In this document: one piece after another, positions 19,277 to 27,406 of the stretch
How the letters are laid out: each line of letters begins with the position of its first letter
Numbering within the stretch: the first letter of the stretch is position 1
Assembly (NCBI RefSeq): GCF_003710105.1
Contig: NZ_CP033325.1
Location: 806,001 to 870,000, forward strand
Reading direction: 5' to 3'
From: Georgenia faecalis
GTDB taxonomy: Bacteria; Actinomycetota; Actinomycetes; Actinomycetales; Actinomycetaceae
DNA: 64,000 nucleotides
Made by a program: the position numbers and the translations under genes
The notes under the pieces: generated by a model
What the model saw: the letters and a program-made list of their open reading frames with translations, nothing else
What the model was told of the DNA's origin: nothing
Database searches by the model: none

Positions 19277-20296
19277 TCAGTGCCCTCCTTCGTGCTCGTG
19301 GAACCAGTCGATCGACTCCTGGGCGCCGTCGGGCATGCTGCCGTCCGCGTTCCGGACGAGGAAGATGCCGGCCATCCCGCCGTCGGAGTGGAACTGGACG
19401 TGGCAGTGGTACATCCACGCGCCGGGACCCACGTCCTCGCCGGCCACCACCTGGAAGCCGAAGGAGTCCCCGGGGTTGAGGTCGCGGGTGTCGATGATCT
19501 GGCTCGGGTCGCGCGGGCCCTCGAGGTAGCCCGTCCGGTTGTTCGCCCAGCGGTGCGCGTGCAGGTGGAACGTGTGGAACATGTCCCCGTGGCCGATGCA
19601 GATGAACTCCACGGTCTCGCCGAGCCGCGCCTCGAACATCGGGGTGTGCGGCGCGGACTGGTTGTTGATGAGCATCCCGTTGAAGACGCAGGTGAACTGC
19701 CGGTCGGGCAGGACGTCGCCCCGCCGGCGCACGATGAGCGCGCCGTAGAGCCCGGCAGCCAGGCCACCCGTTCCGTGCGGGGTGCCCATGGCGTGGTCGT
19801 GGTAGTGCCAGTACCCCGCGGTGCCCGGACGGCTCCACCGGCCCATGGACCGCTCGCCGGTGGTCCGCCAGGTGTACGTGCGCGTCTCGCCGGGCCCGTT
19901 GTAGGAGGCGTTGAACGGGGAGCCGTCGGAGGCGGTGTCGTAGAGCACGCCGTGCGGGTGGATGGAGACATCCCGGTCGGTGGTGTTGACGAGCGTGATC
20001 TCCATGGTGTCGCCCTCGTACATCTCGAGGACGGGACCCGGGATCGTCGCGGCGCCCGGCTCGAGGCCGTAGCCCACCTGCCCGCCGCCGAGCTCCTCGA
20101 CGTACATGGTGATGCGGTGCGTCGTGCCCGCCGGCACCGCGGCGCTGGGGCGGCTGGCCGTGGACGGCGACACGGCGACGGCGGACGTCCCGAGGGCGGC
20201 GGCCGTCGCCGGGACGAACATGGCAGTGGTGGCGCCCGCGAGGACAGCGCGGCGCGAGAGCCCCCCGTCGTTCTGGGGCCGGGTGGTGCTGGTCAT
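19277..20296 (-). CDS. Two-domain (small) laccase, Tat-exported multicopper oxidase
   Basis: The 339-residue protein is a SLAC-type two-domain multicopper oxidase that oxidises phenols, metal ions or proteins while reducing O2 to water. ATG 20296 is preceded by GGGAG; an in-frame upstream start at 20332 lacks a site. A twin-arginine signal (LSRRAVLAGATTAMFVPATA, residues 13-32) indicates folded, copper-loaded export. Copper-site motifs in order: SIHPHGVLYD, YWHYHDHAMG, HTFHLHAHRW and the closing HCHVQFH, together supplying the type 2/3 cluster and type 1 centre. The family functions as a homotrimer. It is the promoter-proximal gene of the minus-strand cluster with the mosaic and cupredoxin proteins. 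Confidence 0.93.
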   Translation of the reverse strand: MTSTTRPQNDGGLSRRAVLAGATTAMFVPATAAALGTSAVAVSPSTASRPSAAVPAGTTHRITMYVEELGGGQVGYGLEPGAATIPGPVLEMYEGDTMEITLVNTTDRDVSIHPHGVLYDTASDGSPFNASYNGPGETRTYTWRTTGERSMGRWSRPGTAGYWHYHDHAMGTPHGTGGLAAGLYGALIVRRRGDVLPDRQFTCVFNGMLINNQSAPHTPMFEARLGETVEFICIGHGDMFHTFHLHAHRWANNRTGYLEGPRDPSQIIDTRDLNPGDSFGFQVVAGEDVGPGAWMYHCHVQFHSDGGMAGIFLVRNADGSMPDGAQESIDWFHEHEGGH

Positions 20297-20333
20297 GGAG
20301 GCTCCCGCCATCTCGGACAGCGCCTCGGTCACG

Positions 20334-20354
20334 TCGCCGGATCCTCACCGGCGA
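20334..20354 (-). promoter_or_regulatory. Inverted repeat in the laccase leader
   Basis: TCGCCGG-N7-CCGGCGA lies 38 bases upstream of the laccase ATG, within the predicted 5' leader. It could fold as an RNA hairpin or serve as an operator. Assignment rests on symmetry and position only. Confidence 0.35.
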
Positions 20355-20459
20355 GAACCGATGGGCGACCGCGTCGTTGCGACTACCGAGGCGTGGGGCG
20401 AACACACATCGTCATGACCGTAAGTCGGCCTTCCGGCGACTGACAAGCAAAAGTGATTT

Positions 20460-20488
20460 CCACTAGCGGAAGGTCGCGCGGGAGTCAA
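20460..20488 (-). promoter_or_regulatory. Candidate promoter of the laccase cluster
   Basis: On the minus strand, TTGACT (20488-20483) and TAGTGG (20465-20460) are 17 bases apart in an unusually AT-rich patch of this GC-rich region. The -35 is good and the -10 weak. It would give a leader of about 155 bases containing the inverted repeat at 20334-20354. Confidence 0.4.
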
Positions 20489-21066
20489 GTCGAAAGTGTG
20501 AAATCTTGCGACGGATAGCGTGGACCGCTGCCGCCCGGGAGCGACCCTCGCCTCGGGGACGACCGGCCCGCCGGTCGGCGGCACCGGCCGGGCCAGGCTG
20601 TCGCCCGAGGGCCCGGAGCGGCGGCACCGCGCGGATCTGACGACCGCAACGGGCCGGCTGGGCGGTCGGCGTGCGCGCCGCGGAGGGGGCCGACGGCGCC
20701 CTTACACCCCCGGTCGCGACGCCTTGCGGGGTGGTTGCCGGATCTCGTGCCGACCGATTGACTCTCGTCCTGGGGGTTGCCCCGACAGTGATGTCGTCCA
20801 GCCGGCAGGAGTGACAGATGGCGTCACGACCGACGCGCTCGAGGCGGGCTGCGGTGACGACGCCGGCCGGACGGGGGCTCGTGGCGAGGCGCCAGCGACG
20901 CGACCCGGGCGCGCCGGCGTGCGCCGTCCCGCCTCGGTCCTGCTCGTCCGCGCGCTGATGAACGTCCCCGAGCCCGCCCCGGCGGCGCCGCCCGCACCGT
21001 TCCACCCGAGCACGCCGCCGTCGGCGCGTCGTGGTCGGGCACCTCATCCGAGTCGAAGGAGAAACC
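20489..21066. other. Intergenic region without a recognised gene
   Basis: The divergent spacer between the laccase cluster and the beta-helix protein holds no open frame with a ribosome-binding site or recognisable product. The first part is AT-rich (promoter region of the minus-strand cluster). The last 15 bases contain the GAAGGAGAAACC ribosome-binding site for the gene at 21067. No clear plus-strand promoter pair was found. Confidence 0.5.
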
Positions 21067-22044
21067 ATGCGAAAGCGACTGACCAGCGTGATGATCGGCG
21101 GGCTGGTGCTCGCCGGGTTCGGGGCCGCCGGTCCCGCACAGGCCGGCCTGACCACCCACTGCGTGGGGTCAGCCTCGGGCGTGACCGTCCCGGGTGACCT
21201 CCTCGTCCCCGCCGACCAGGCCTGCTCGCTCGAGGACATCGTCGTCACCGGCAACGTCACCGTCGCCCGGGGCGCGGACCTCGTCGGCGACGGCCTCACC
21301 ATCAACGGGAACGTCACGGTCCAGGGCGACGGCTACCTCGACCTGGGGGAGTCGACGGTCGCGGGCAACGTCGCGAACCGCGGCGCCTTCGGCATCTACC
21401 TCGACGGCACCGACGTCAACGCCTACACCGCGACGGCCAACGTCAACCCCGACTCCTTCCTCTGGACCTACGGGGCCACCTTCGCCGGACGCATCGCCTC
21501 CACCGGCGGCTCGTTCCTCCTGGAGAGCTCGGTGGCCCAGCGGCTCGTGGAGACGACCGACTCGCTCTACACCGACGTCCTCGACTCCGTGGTCGGCGGC
21601 ACCCTCACCGTCACCGGCGCCGAGTACGGCGCGACCGTCTGCGGCAGCGAGGTCGACGGCCACGCCACCTTCGCCGGCAACGGGGTGGGGGTCCAGCTCG
21701 GGGCGGGCGGCGCGCTCGGCGAGTGCGAGCACGGCACCAGCGTCTGGAGCGGGAACGTCACCGTCACCGGGACCACCGGCGTCGCCGAGGTCTCGGGCAA
21801 CGTCATCCGGGGCAACCTGGCCGGGACCGGCAACGAGTCGGTGTCCGCGAGCGGCAACCGGGTCCGCGGTGAGCTCCAGGGCCAGTTCGCCGAGCAGGCC
21901 GACCAGGGCACCATGCGGATGCGGCTCGAGGCGCCGGCCGCCGCCGAGGCGGACGCCAACCGCGACGTCCTCGAGCAGCGCCGCACGGCGCGCCTCGCTG
22001 AGGCGGAGCAGCTGGCCGACGCCGCGGGGCCCGCTGACCTGTGA
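21067..22044 (+). CDS. Secreted beta-helix-like protein of unknown function
   Basis: The 325-residue product has a clear signal peptide (KRLTSVMIGGLVLAGFGAAG, cleavage after AQA near 26). The body repeats short strand/turn units: VVTGNVTVARGADL, TINGNVTVQGDGYL, STVAGNVANRG, WSGNVTVTGTTGV, VSGNVIRGNLAGTG, VSASGNRVRGEL. This regular G-N-V-T-V pattern suggests a right-handed parallel beta-helix (solenoid), as in bactofilin-like or adhesin-like proteins. Two cysteines near residues 33 and 53 and two near 190 and 215 may form disulfides. The C-terminal ~45 residues are a charged helix (NRDVLEQRRTARLAEAEQL). No catalytic motif is visible. It is monocistronic with a strong ribosome-binding site and terminator. 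Confidence 0.7.
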   Translation: MRKRLTSVMIGGLVLAGFGAAGPAQAGLTTHCVGSASGVTVPGDLLVPADQACSLEDIVVTGNVTVARGADLVGDGLTINGNVTVQGDGYLDLGESTVAGNVANRGAFGIYLDGTDVNAYTATANVNPDSFLWTYGATFAGRIASTGGSFLLESSVAQRLVETTDSLYTDVLDSVVGGTLTVTGAEYGATVCGSEVDGHATFAGNGVGVQLGAGGALGECEHGTSVWSGNVTVTGTTGVAEVSGNVIRGNLAGTGNESVSASGNRVRGELQGQFAEQADQGTMRMRLEAPAAAEADANRDVLEQRRTARLAEAEQLADAAGPADL

Positions 22045-22049
22045 CCCCC

Positions 22050-22082
22050 CACCGCGGGTCGGGCCCGGCTCGGCCCGCGGTG
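22050..22082 (+). terminator. Terminator of the beta-helix gene
   Basis: Nine-base arms CACCGCGGG (22050-22058) and CCCGCGGTG (22074-22082) enclose a 15-base loop that itself contains GGGCCC-type symmetry. It starts six bases after the stop codon. Confidence 0.65.
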
Positions 22083-22134
22083 CCACCGGGCGAGGACGGT
22101 GAGGCGGCCGGGCTCGACATCGACGCGGGCGGCG

Positions 22135-22195
22135 GCCTCCGGGCAGGGTGCGGGCACGGCCGTGCACCCCGCCCGGAGGCACCCCGCCCGGAGGC
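22135..22195. terminator. Long hairpin plus 15-base tandem repeat, likely sbcC-side terminator
   Basis: GCCTCCGGGC (22135-22144) and GGGTGC (22146-22151) pair with GCACCC (22164-22169) and GCCCGGAGGC (22171-22180), with one bulge. The right arm is duplicated: ACCCCGCCCGGAGGC occurs at 22166-22180 and again at 22181-22195, so two alternative 3' arms exist. It ends five bases before the sbcC stop and probably terminates the minus-strand operon. Confidence 0.65.
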
Positions 22196-22200
22196 CTCCG

Positions 22201-25200
22201 TCAGCAGCGCACGGTGAGGGTGGAGGCCCCTCCAGGCAGGCGTCGGACCTCGATGCGCTCGGCGATGCGTGACTTGAGCTCGGTGACGTGGCTGACGATG
22301 CCGACGGCCCGCCCGCCGGCCTGGAGCCGGGAGAGCTCGCCCATGACGTCGTCGAGGGTCTGCGGGTCCAGGGAGCCGAACCCCTCGTCGACGAAGAGCG
22401 TGTCGAGCGCGATGCCGCCCGCCTCGCTGGTGACGACGTCGGCGAGGCCGAGGGCGAGGGAGAGCGAGACGTAGAAGGTCTCGCCACCGGAGAGCGTGTG
22501 CGGGTCGCGGGCGCGCTCGGTGACGTGGTCGCGCACCGCCAGGCCCAGGCCGGCCTTGCGCGAGCGCTGGCCGCCCTCGCGCTCGTCGATGCGCTCGAGG
22601 CTGTAGCGCCCGTCCGACATGGCGCCGAGGCGCTCGTTGGCGGCGGCGACGACGTCCTCGAACCGGCGCAGGAGGACGAACGTCGCCAGGGTCATCGAGC
22701 TGGCGTTGCCCTCGGCCGCCGTGGCCAGGGCCGCCATGCGCAGCACCGGTGCGGCGGCGCGGGCGCGGGCGGCGTGGGCGCCCAGGCCCGCGGTGAGGAC
22801 GGCGCGGGCGGATGCCGACCGCTGGGCGCACCCGCGCGCCTCGACGGCCTGCCGGGTGGCGGCGGTGAGGTGCTCCTGGGCGGCGCGGTGGGTCAGCGTG
22901 GCCGCCGGCACGTCCGCCGACTCCTCGCCGGTGAGCGACGCGATCGGCGCCTCCGCGAGGCCGGCGGCCACGCGCCCGAGCGCGGCGCGGTGGTCGGTGA
23001 TCTCGCGGCTGAGCCGGTGGGCGGTGACGTCGTCGAGCAGCGCGGCACGCGCCGTGGCCGCGTCGGCGAAGTCACGCTCGGCGAGCGTGCGGGCGAGGGC
23101 CTCGGACGCCGCCGTGGCGGAACGGGCCGCCTCGAGGTGCTCCTCGAGGGCCTCGGCCAGCCGGTGGGCGGCCGCGACGCGGCGGGCCAGGTCCGCGGCC
23201 CGGGCGGCGACCGACGCCGCCTCACCCCGGGCGCGCCGGCAGTGCTCGGTGTCCCGGGCCAGCTGCGCGGCCTCGGCGGCCAGGCCGGCCTCCCGGGCGG
23301 CGACCTCGGTCCGGTCCCCGGCCAGGGCCGCCTCGAGCGCGGCGGTGCGGGCGTCGAACCCGGCGATCTCCCGCTCGAGCACGTCGAGGTCGCGGGACGC
23401 CTGCTCGGCGGTGGCGAGGGCGGTCGCGGCGCGGTCCCGGTCGGCCGTGGCCGCGGGGACGTCCCGCCCCCCGGCCGCCGCAGCGAGCGCGGTCACCTCG
23501 GCGGCGAGCGCGGCGTCGGTGGCATTGGCCGCGGAGAGGACCTCCTCGGCGGCGACGCGCGCGGCCGTGGTGGCCTCGACCTCCTCGGCGCTGGCGTGGG
23601 CCGCGGTGGGCCGGGCGGGCTCGGGGTGCTCGGCGGACCCGCACACCGGGCACGCCTCGCCCTCCTCGAGCTGGGTGGCCAGCTCCCCGGCCAGGCCGGC
23701 GATCCAGCGCATCCGGGTCTCGTGCTCGGCCTGCTGCGCCTTGCGCGCCGCGAGGGCCGCGCGGGCGAGCCGCTCCCGGGCGCTCCCGTGCGCGCGCTGG
23801 CGATCCTCCCAGGCGCGGGCGGCGAGGAGCACCTCCTCGGTCCGGGCGTGCGCGGCGCGCGCGCCCGAGCGCTCCGCCGCCGCGGCCCGGGTGGTCGCGG
23901 CGCGCGCGTGCAGGGCGGCGCGCTCGGCGGGGCGCTGGGCGAGGTCGGCGGCCCGCGCCGCCAGCACCGTCGCCTCGGCCCCGCACGCCTCCCGGTCGGC
24001 GGCCAGCCGGGCCGCGCGGGCCGGCAGACCGGCCTCCAGGTCGAGGACGTCGCTGAGCGCCCCCCGTTCCGCGGCGGCGTCGTGGGCGGCCGCCCGCACG
24101 CGCACGAGGTGGTCGCGCTCCGCCTGCTCCGGGTCGACCGGGACGAGCGTCGCGAGGTCGGCGTGCTCGCCCGCGGCCACCTCGGCCAGGCGGAGCGCGA
24201 GGGCCTGGGCGGCGTCCGCGGCGCGGGCGCCGGCGTCGGCCTGCGCGCGCAGCGCCGAGGTGGTCCCCGCCGCGCGTTGCGCGCTCGCCAGGCGGCGCTC
24301 GGCCACCTCCACGTCACTCGTGCGCTCGGCGAGGGCGTGCTGCTCGGCGAGGAGCGCCCCGCGCCGCGCGAGCCGGACGGCGAGGTCGCGCTCGGTGTCG
24401 AGCCGCCGCTGCGCCGACCGCTCGGCCTCCCGGGCGGCCTCCTCCGCGGCCGTCGCGCTCGCGGCACGCTGGTCCGCCTCCGCGCACGCGCGCTCGACCT
24501 CCTCGGTGAGGGCCTCCGCCGCGAGGTCGCGGGCGGCCGCCTCGAGGCGGGCCGTGCGGTCCTCGTCGAGCTCGGCCGCCACGACGAACCCGGACGCCGC
24601 AGCGCGGATGTCCTCCGCCGCGCGGCCCAGCTCGGACCTCGCCTCCTTGGCCATGGCGGCGAGCTGGTGCTGCACGCGCTCGTACACCTCGGTGCCGAAG
24701 ACGTCCTGCAGCACCGCCCGGCGCTGCTCCGGCTTGGCGCGCAGGAACGCGGCGAACTGCCCCTGCGGCAGGACGACCGTCTGGGTGAACTGGGACCGGT
24801 CCAGCCCGACGATGCGCCCGATCTCCGTGCCCACCTCCTGGGTCGTCGCTGCCATCGGCTCGCCCGCGGCGTCGTCCACCGCGGCGAGCCGCCAGAGCTT
24901 GGCGGTCGCGTTCTGGGTGGTCACGCCGTCGCCCCGGCGCTTGGGCCGGGCGTACTTGGGTGACCGGCGCACGCGGTGGATGCCGGCGCCGGTGGAGAAG
25001 GTGAGCTCGACGAAGGGCTCGGCGTCCGCGGGAGCATGGGCGGAGGGCAGCCGGTCCTCGCTCGTCTCGCTCGAGGCGACCGAGCCGTAGAGCGCAAAGA
25101 CGACGGCGTCGATGATCGTCGACTTGCCGGCGCCGGTGGGGCCCTCGAGGAGGAACAGGCCGCCCGCAGAGAGCCGGTCGACGTCGATCTCGTGCCGGCC

Positions 25201-25245
25201 GGGGAACGGCCCGATGGCCTGCAGCGTGAGGCGGTGCACGCGCAT
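22201..25245 (-). CDS. sbcC: Exonuclease subunit SbcC (Rad50-like SMC ATPase)
   Basis: The 1014-residue protein is the ATPase of the SbcCD (Mre11-Rad50) complex, which opens hairpins and trims DNA ends during repair. The N-terminal half-ATPase has MRVHRLTLQAIGPFPGRHE and Walker A LLEGPTGAGKSTIIDAVVFA (residues ~33-52). Two long Ala/Glu/Arg-rich coiled-coil arms (~180-500 and ~560-830) flank the zinc hook CPVCGSAEHPEP near residue 535. The C-terminal half carries the signature TLSGGETFYVSLSLALGLAD and Walker B TLFVDEGFGSLDPQTLDDV. The gene overlaps sbcD by one base (TGATG), so the two are translationally coupled. Confidence 0.96.
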   Translation of the reverse strand: MRVHRLTLQAIGPFPGRHEIDVDRLSAGGLFLLEGPTGAGKSTIIDAVVFALYGSVASSETSEDRLPSAHAPADAEPFVELTFSTGAGIHRVRRSPKYARPKRRGDGVTTQNATAKLWRLAAVDDAAGEPMAATTQEVGTEIGRIVGLDRSQFTQTVVLPQGQFAAFLRAKPEQRRAVLQDVFGTEVYERVQHQLAAMAKEARSELGRAAEDIRAAASGFVVAAELDEDRTARLEAAARDLAAEALTEEVERACAEADQRAASATAAEEAAREAERSAQRRLDTERDLAVRLARRGALLAEQHALAERTSDVEVAERRLASAQRAAGTTSALRAQADAGARAADAAQALALRLAEVAAGEHADLATLVPVDPEQAERDHLVRVRAAAHDAAAERGALSDVLDLEAGLPARAARLAADREACGAEATVLAARAADLAQRPAERAALHARAATTRAAAAERSGARAAHARTEEVLLAARAWEDRQRAHGSARERLARAALAARKAQQAEHETRMRWIAGLAGELATQLEEGEACPVCGSAEHPEPARPTAAHASAEEVEATTAARVAAEEVLSAANATDAALAAEVTALAAAAGGRDVPAATADRDRAATALATAEQASRDLDVLEREIAGFDARTAALEAALAGDRTEVAAREAGLAAEAAQLARDTEHCRRARGEAASVAARAADLARRVAAAHRLAEALEEHLEAARSATAASEALARTLAERDFADAATARAALLDDVTAHRLSREITDHRAALGRVAAGLAEAPIASLTGEESADVPAATLTHRAAQEHLTAATRQAVEARGCAQRSASARAVLTAGLGAHAARARAAAPVLRMAALATAAEGNASSMTLATFVLLRRFEDVVAAANERLGAMSDGRYSLERIDEREGGQRSRKAGLGLAVRDHVTERARDPHTLSGGETFYVSLSLALGLADVVTSEAGGIALDTLFVDEGFGSLDPQTLDDVMGELSRLQAGGRAVGIVSHVTELKSRIAERIEVRRLPGGASTLTVRC

Positions 25246-26474
25246 CAGGCGCTCATCTCCTGCGCGAGGACGGCCTCGTAGGCGCGGGCGAGGACGGCGC
25301 GCTCCGCGCCGTCGGGGTCGGCGCCGCCCACGGTGCGGACGAACTCGGCGGCCACGAGCAGCGGGTCGAGGGACGGGGACACGCCCGCCGCGGGGGAGGG
25401 GCCGGACTCGGGGCGGTGCTGGATGACGAGGGCGTGCGGGAACCGGGCGCGGACGCGGGCGTAGAGGTCAGGCGGGCGGACGGCGTCGGTGACGAGCACC
25501 CGTACCCAGTCCTGCGCCTGGGCGTCGAAGGCCGGCGAGCACAGTGCCTCGAGCGTGCCGGTGACCTCCGAGAGCCCGCGCGGCCGGGGGACGTCGAGGA
25601 GGTCGACGGAGCGCACGCCGCCGGGACCGAGCTCGACGAGCGCCGCCGACTTGCGGTGGTGGCGCTCGGAGAAGGAGTACGCCAGCGGGGAGCCGGCGTA
25701 CCGGGCGAGGGGCCGCCCGGGGGCCTCGGGGTCCAGGTCCGGGCCGACGCGCTGGGGCCCGTGGAGGTGGCCCAGGGCGAGGTAGTCCAGCGCCGCGTCC
25801 TCCCCGCCCGCGGTAAGGACCCCGAGCGGGACGCTGTCGACGCCCCCCACCCGGATGTCCCGTTCGGACTCCGACGGCTGCCCACCGACGACGAACGCGT
25901 GCGCCATGAGCAGCGCCGGCACCCGGGGACCACCGCCCGCGCGGCGGGCGGCGAGATCGGCGTGCACCCGCGCCATCGCGGCGCGGGCCACCGCCTCGTG
26001 GGACCGGGCGGGCACGAGGGGTGCGCCGTCGTCGCCGGTCTCGGGACCGGCGAGGCGGTGGCGGCAGGTGTCCGGGTCGAGGTAGGGCAGCGCGTAGACG
26101 AGCGCCTCCTCGGTGCCGTCCCGGGACGGCACGACGACGGGCGAACCCACGCCCTCGACGCGGCTGCGGACGACGAGCTGGTCGCGGAAGAGTGAGGCGC
26201 CGAACCCCAGGCGGGTGGCGGAGTCGTGGTTGCCGGGGGTGAGGACCACCCGGGTGTGCTCGGTGAGGCGCTCCAGCGCCTCGGCGAGCAGCTCGACGAC
26301 CGCCACGGGCGGGATGGCGCGGTCGTAGACGTCCCCGGCGACGACCAGGGCGTCGACCCGCTCGCTGCGCACGGCCTGGACGAGGTGGTCGAGGAACGCC
26401 TCCTGGTGGTCGAGCAGGTCCACCCCGTGCAGCGTGCGCCCGAGGTGCCAGTCCGAGGTGTGGAGGATCCTCAT
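25245..26474 (-). CDS. sbcD: Exonuclease subunit SbcD (Mre11-like nuclease)
   Basis: The 409-residue metallophosphoesterase partner of SbcC. The five phosphoesterase motifs are readable: MRILHTSDWHLGRTLHG (motif I, residues 1-17), VVAGDVYDR (II), LTPGNHDSATRLG (III, near 100), LLMAHAFVVGG (IV) and LGHLHGPQRVG (V). The C-terminal ~120 residues form the capping and SbcC-binding region. ATG 26474 opens the operon; the stop overlaps the sbcC start. Together they process DNA double-strand ends. Confidence 0.96.
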   Translation of the reverse strand: MRILHTSDWHLGRTLHGVDLLDHQEAFLDHLVQAVRSERVDALVVAGDVYDRAIPPVAVVELLAEALERLTEHTRVVLTPGNHDSATRLGFGASLFRDQLVVRSRVEGVGSPVVVPSRDGTEEALVYALPYLDPDTCRHRLAGPETGDDGAPLVPARSHEAVARAAMARVHADLAARRAGGGPRVPALLMAHAFVVGGQPSESERDIRVGGVDSVPLGVLTAGGEDAALDYLALGHLHGPQRVGPDLDPEAPGRPLARYAGSPLAYSFSERHHRKSAALVELGPGGVRSVDLLDVPRPRGLSEVTGTLEALCSPAFDAQAQDWVRVLVTDAVRPPDLYARVRARFPHALVIQHRPESGPSPAAGVSPSLDPLLVAAEFVRTVGGADPDGAERAVLARAYEAVLAQEMSA

Positions 26475-26546
26475 GCCTCGACGGTAACCGCGGCCACCGA
26501 CATCCCCGCCGCGCCGCGCGCCGGTGTGCGCGGCGCCACGCCCGGC

Positions 26547-27350
26547 TCAGTCGTGCTGGGACGTGAGCGCCTCGAGAACCTGGTCGTGGAGGAGGGAGTT
26601 GGTCACCACGGCGTTGGCGCCGAACGGCCCCGGCGCACCGTAGAGGTTGGTGAACCGGCCGCCGGCCTCGGTGACGATCGGGACCAGGGCGGCCATGTCG
26701 TAGAGCTCGAGCTCCGGCTCGCAGGCGACGTCGACCGCGCCCTCGGCGACGAGCATGTAGGACCAGAAGTCGCCGTACGCCCGGGTGCGCCAGCACGTCT
26801 GGGCGAGGGAGAGGAACGCCCGCAGCCGCCCCGTGTCGGCCCACCCGTCGAGCGAGGAGTAGCTCAGGGACGCGTCGTGGAGGTGCTCCACCTTGGACAC
26901 GTGCAGGCGGCGCGCCGCCGACAGCGACCGCCCGGTCCACGCGCCCGAGCCCAGGGCGGCCCACCAGCGCCGTCCCAGCGCCGGCGCGGAGACGACGCCG
27001 AGGACCACCTCGTCGTCCTCGACCAGGCCGATGAGGGTGGCCCACACCGGCACGCCGCGGACGAAGTTCTTCGTGCCGTCGATGGGGTCGATGACCCACT
27101 GCCGCGTCGAGCGGCCGGTGCTGCCGAACTCCTCACCGAGGACGGCGTCGCGGGGGCGAGTGCGGGCGAGCTGCGAGCGCACGAGCTCCTCGGCGCTGCG
27201 GTCGGCGTCGGAGACCGGCGTGAGGTCGGGCTTGGTGTCGACGACGAGGTCGAGGGCCTGGAAACGCGACATCGTGAGGGCATCGACCTGGTCGGCGATC
27301 ACGTGCGCCAGTCGGAGGTCGTCGTCGTAACGAAGTCGTGGGGAAGCCAT
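26547..27350 (-). CDS. hisN: Histidinol-phosphatase, inositol monophosphatase family
   Basis: The 267-residue product belongs to the Mg2+-dependent inositol monophosphatase fold, in the subgroup that acts as histidinol-phosphate phosphatase in actinobacterial histidine synthesis. Motif 1 DAVLGEEFGSTG (Glu metal ligand, residues ~70-80), motif 2 WVIDPIDGTKNFVRG (~88-102) and C-terminal ELELYDMAALVPIVTEAGG (Asp ligand) are intact. ATG 27350 with GAAGC-like site just upstream. It lies downstream of rsgA and aroA, its usual neighbours in this group. Activity on other sugar or inositol phosphates cannot be excluded. Confidence 0.85.
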   Translation of the reverse strand: MASPRLRYDDDLRLAHVIADQVDALTMSRFQALDLVVDTKPDLTPVSDADRSAEELVRSQLARTRPRDAVLGEEFGSTGRSTRQWVIDPIDGTKNFVRGVPVWATLIGLVEDDEVVLGVVSAPALGRRWWAALGSGAWTGRSLSAARRLHVSKVEHLHDASLSYSSLDGWADTGRLRAFLSLAQTCWRTRAYGDFWSYMLVAEGAVDVACEPELELYDMAALVPIVTEAGGRFTNLYGAPGPFGANAVVTNSLLHDQVLEALTSQHD

Positions 27351-27406
27351 GCTTCGCACGCTATCCCCGTGGCGTGCGGGGACGGAGGGGCCGCGCCGGG
27401 CGATGA

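Noticed and set aside
17198-20443. Long plus-strand open frame opposite the mosaic and laccase genes
   Set aside because: Same GC-driven shadow effect; the minus-strand genes carry signal peptides and intact catalytic motifs.
20520-21197. Plus-strand open frame in the spacer after the laccase promoter
   Set aside because: Low-complexity Arg/Gly/Pro translation, no ribosome-binding site, and it overlaps the well-supported gene start at 21067.
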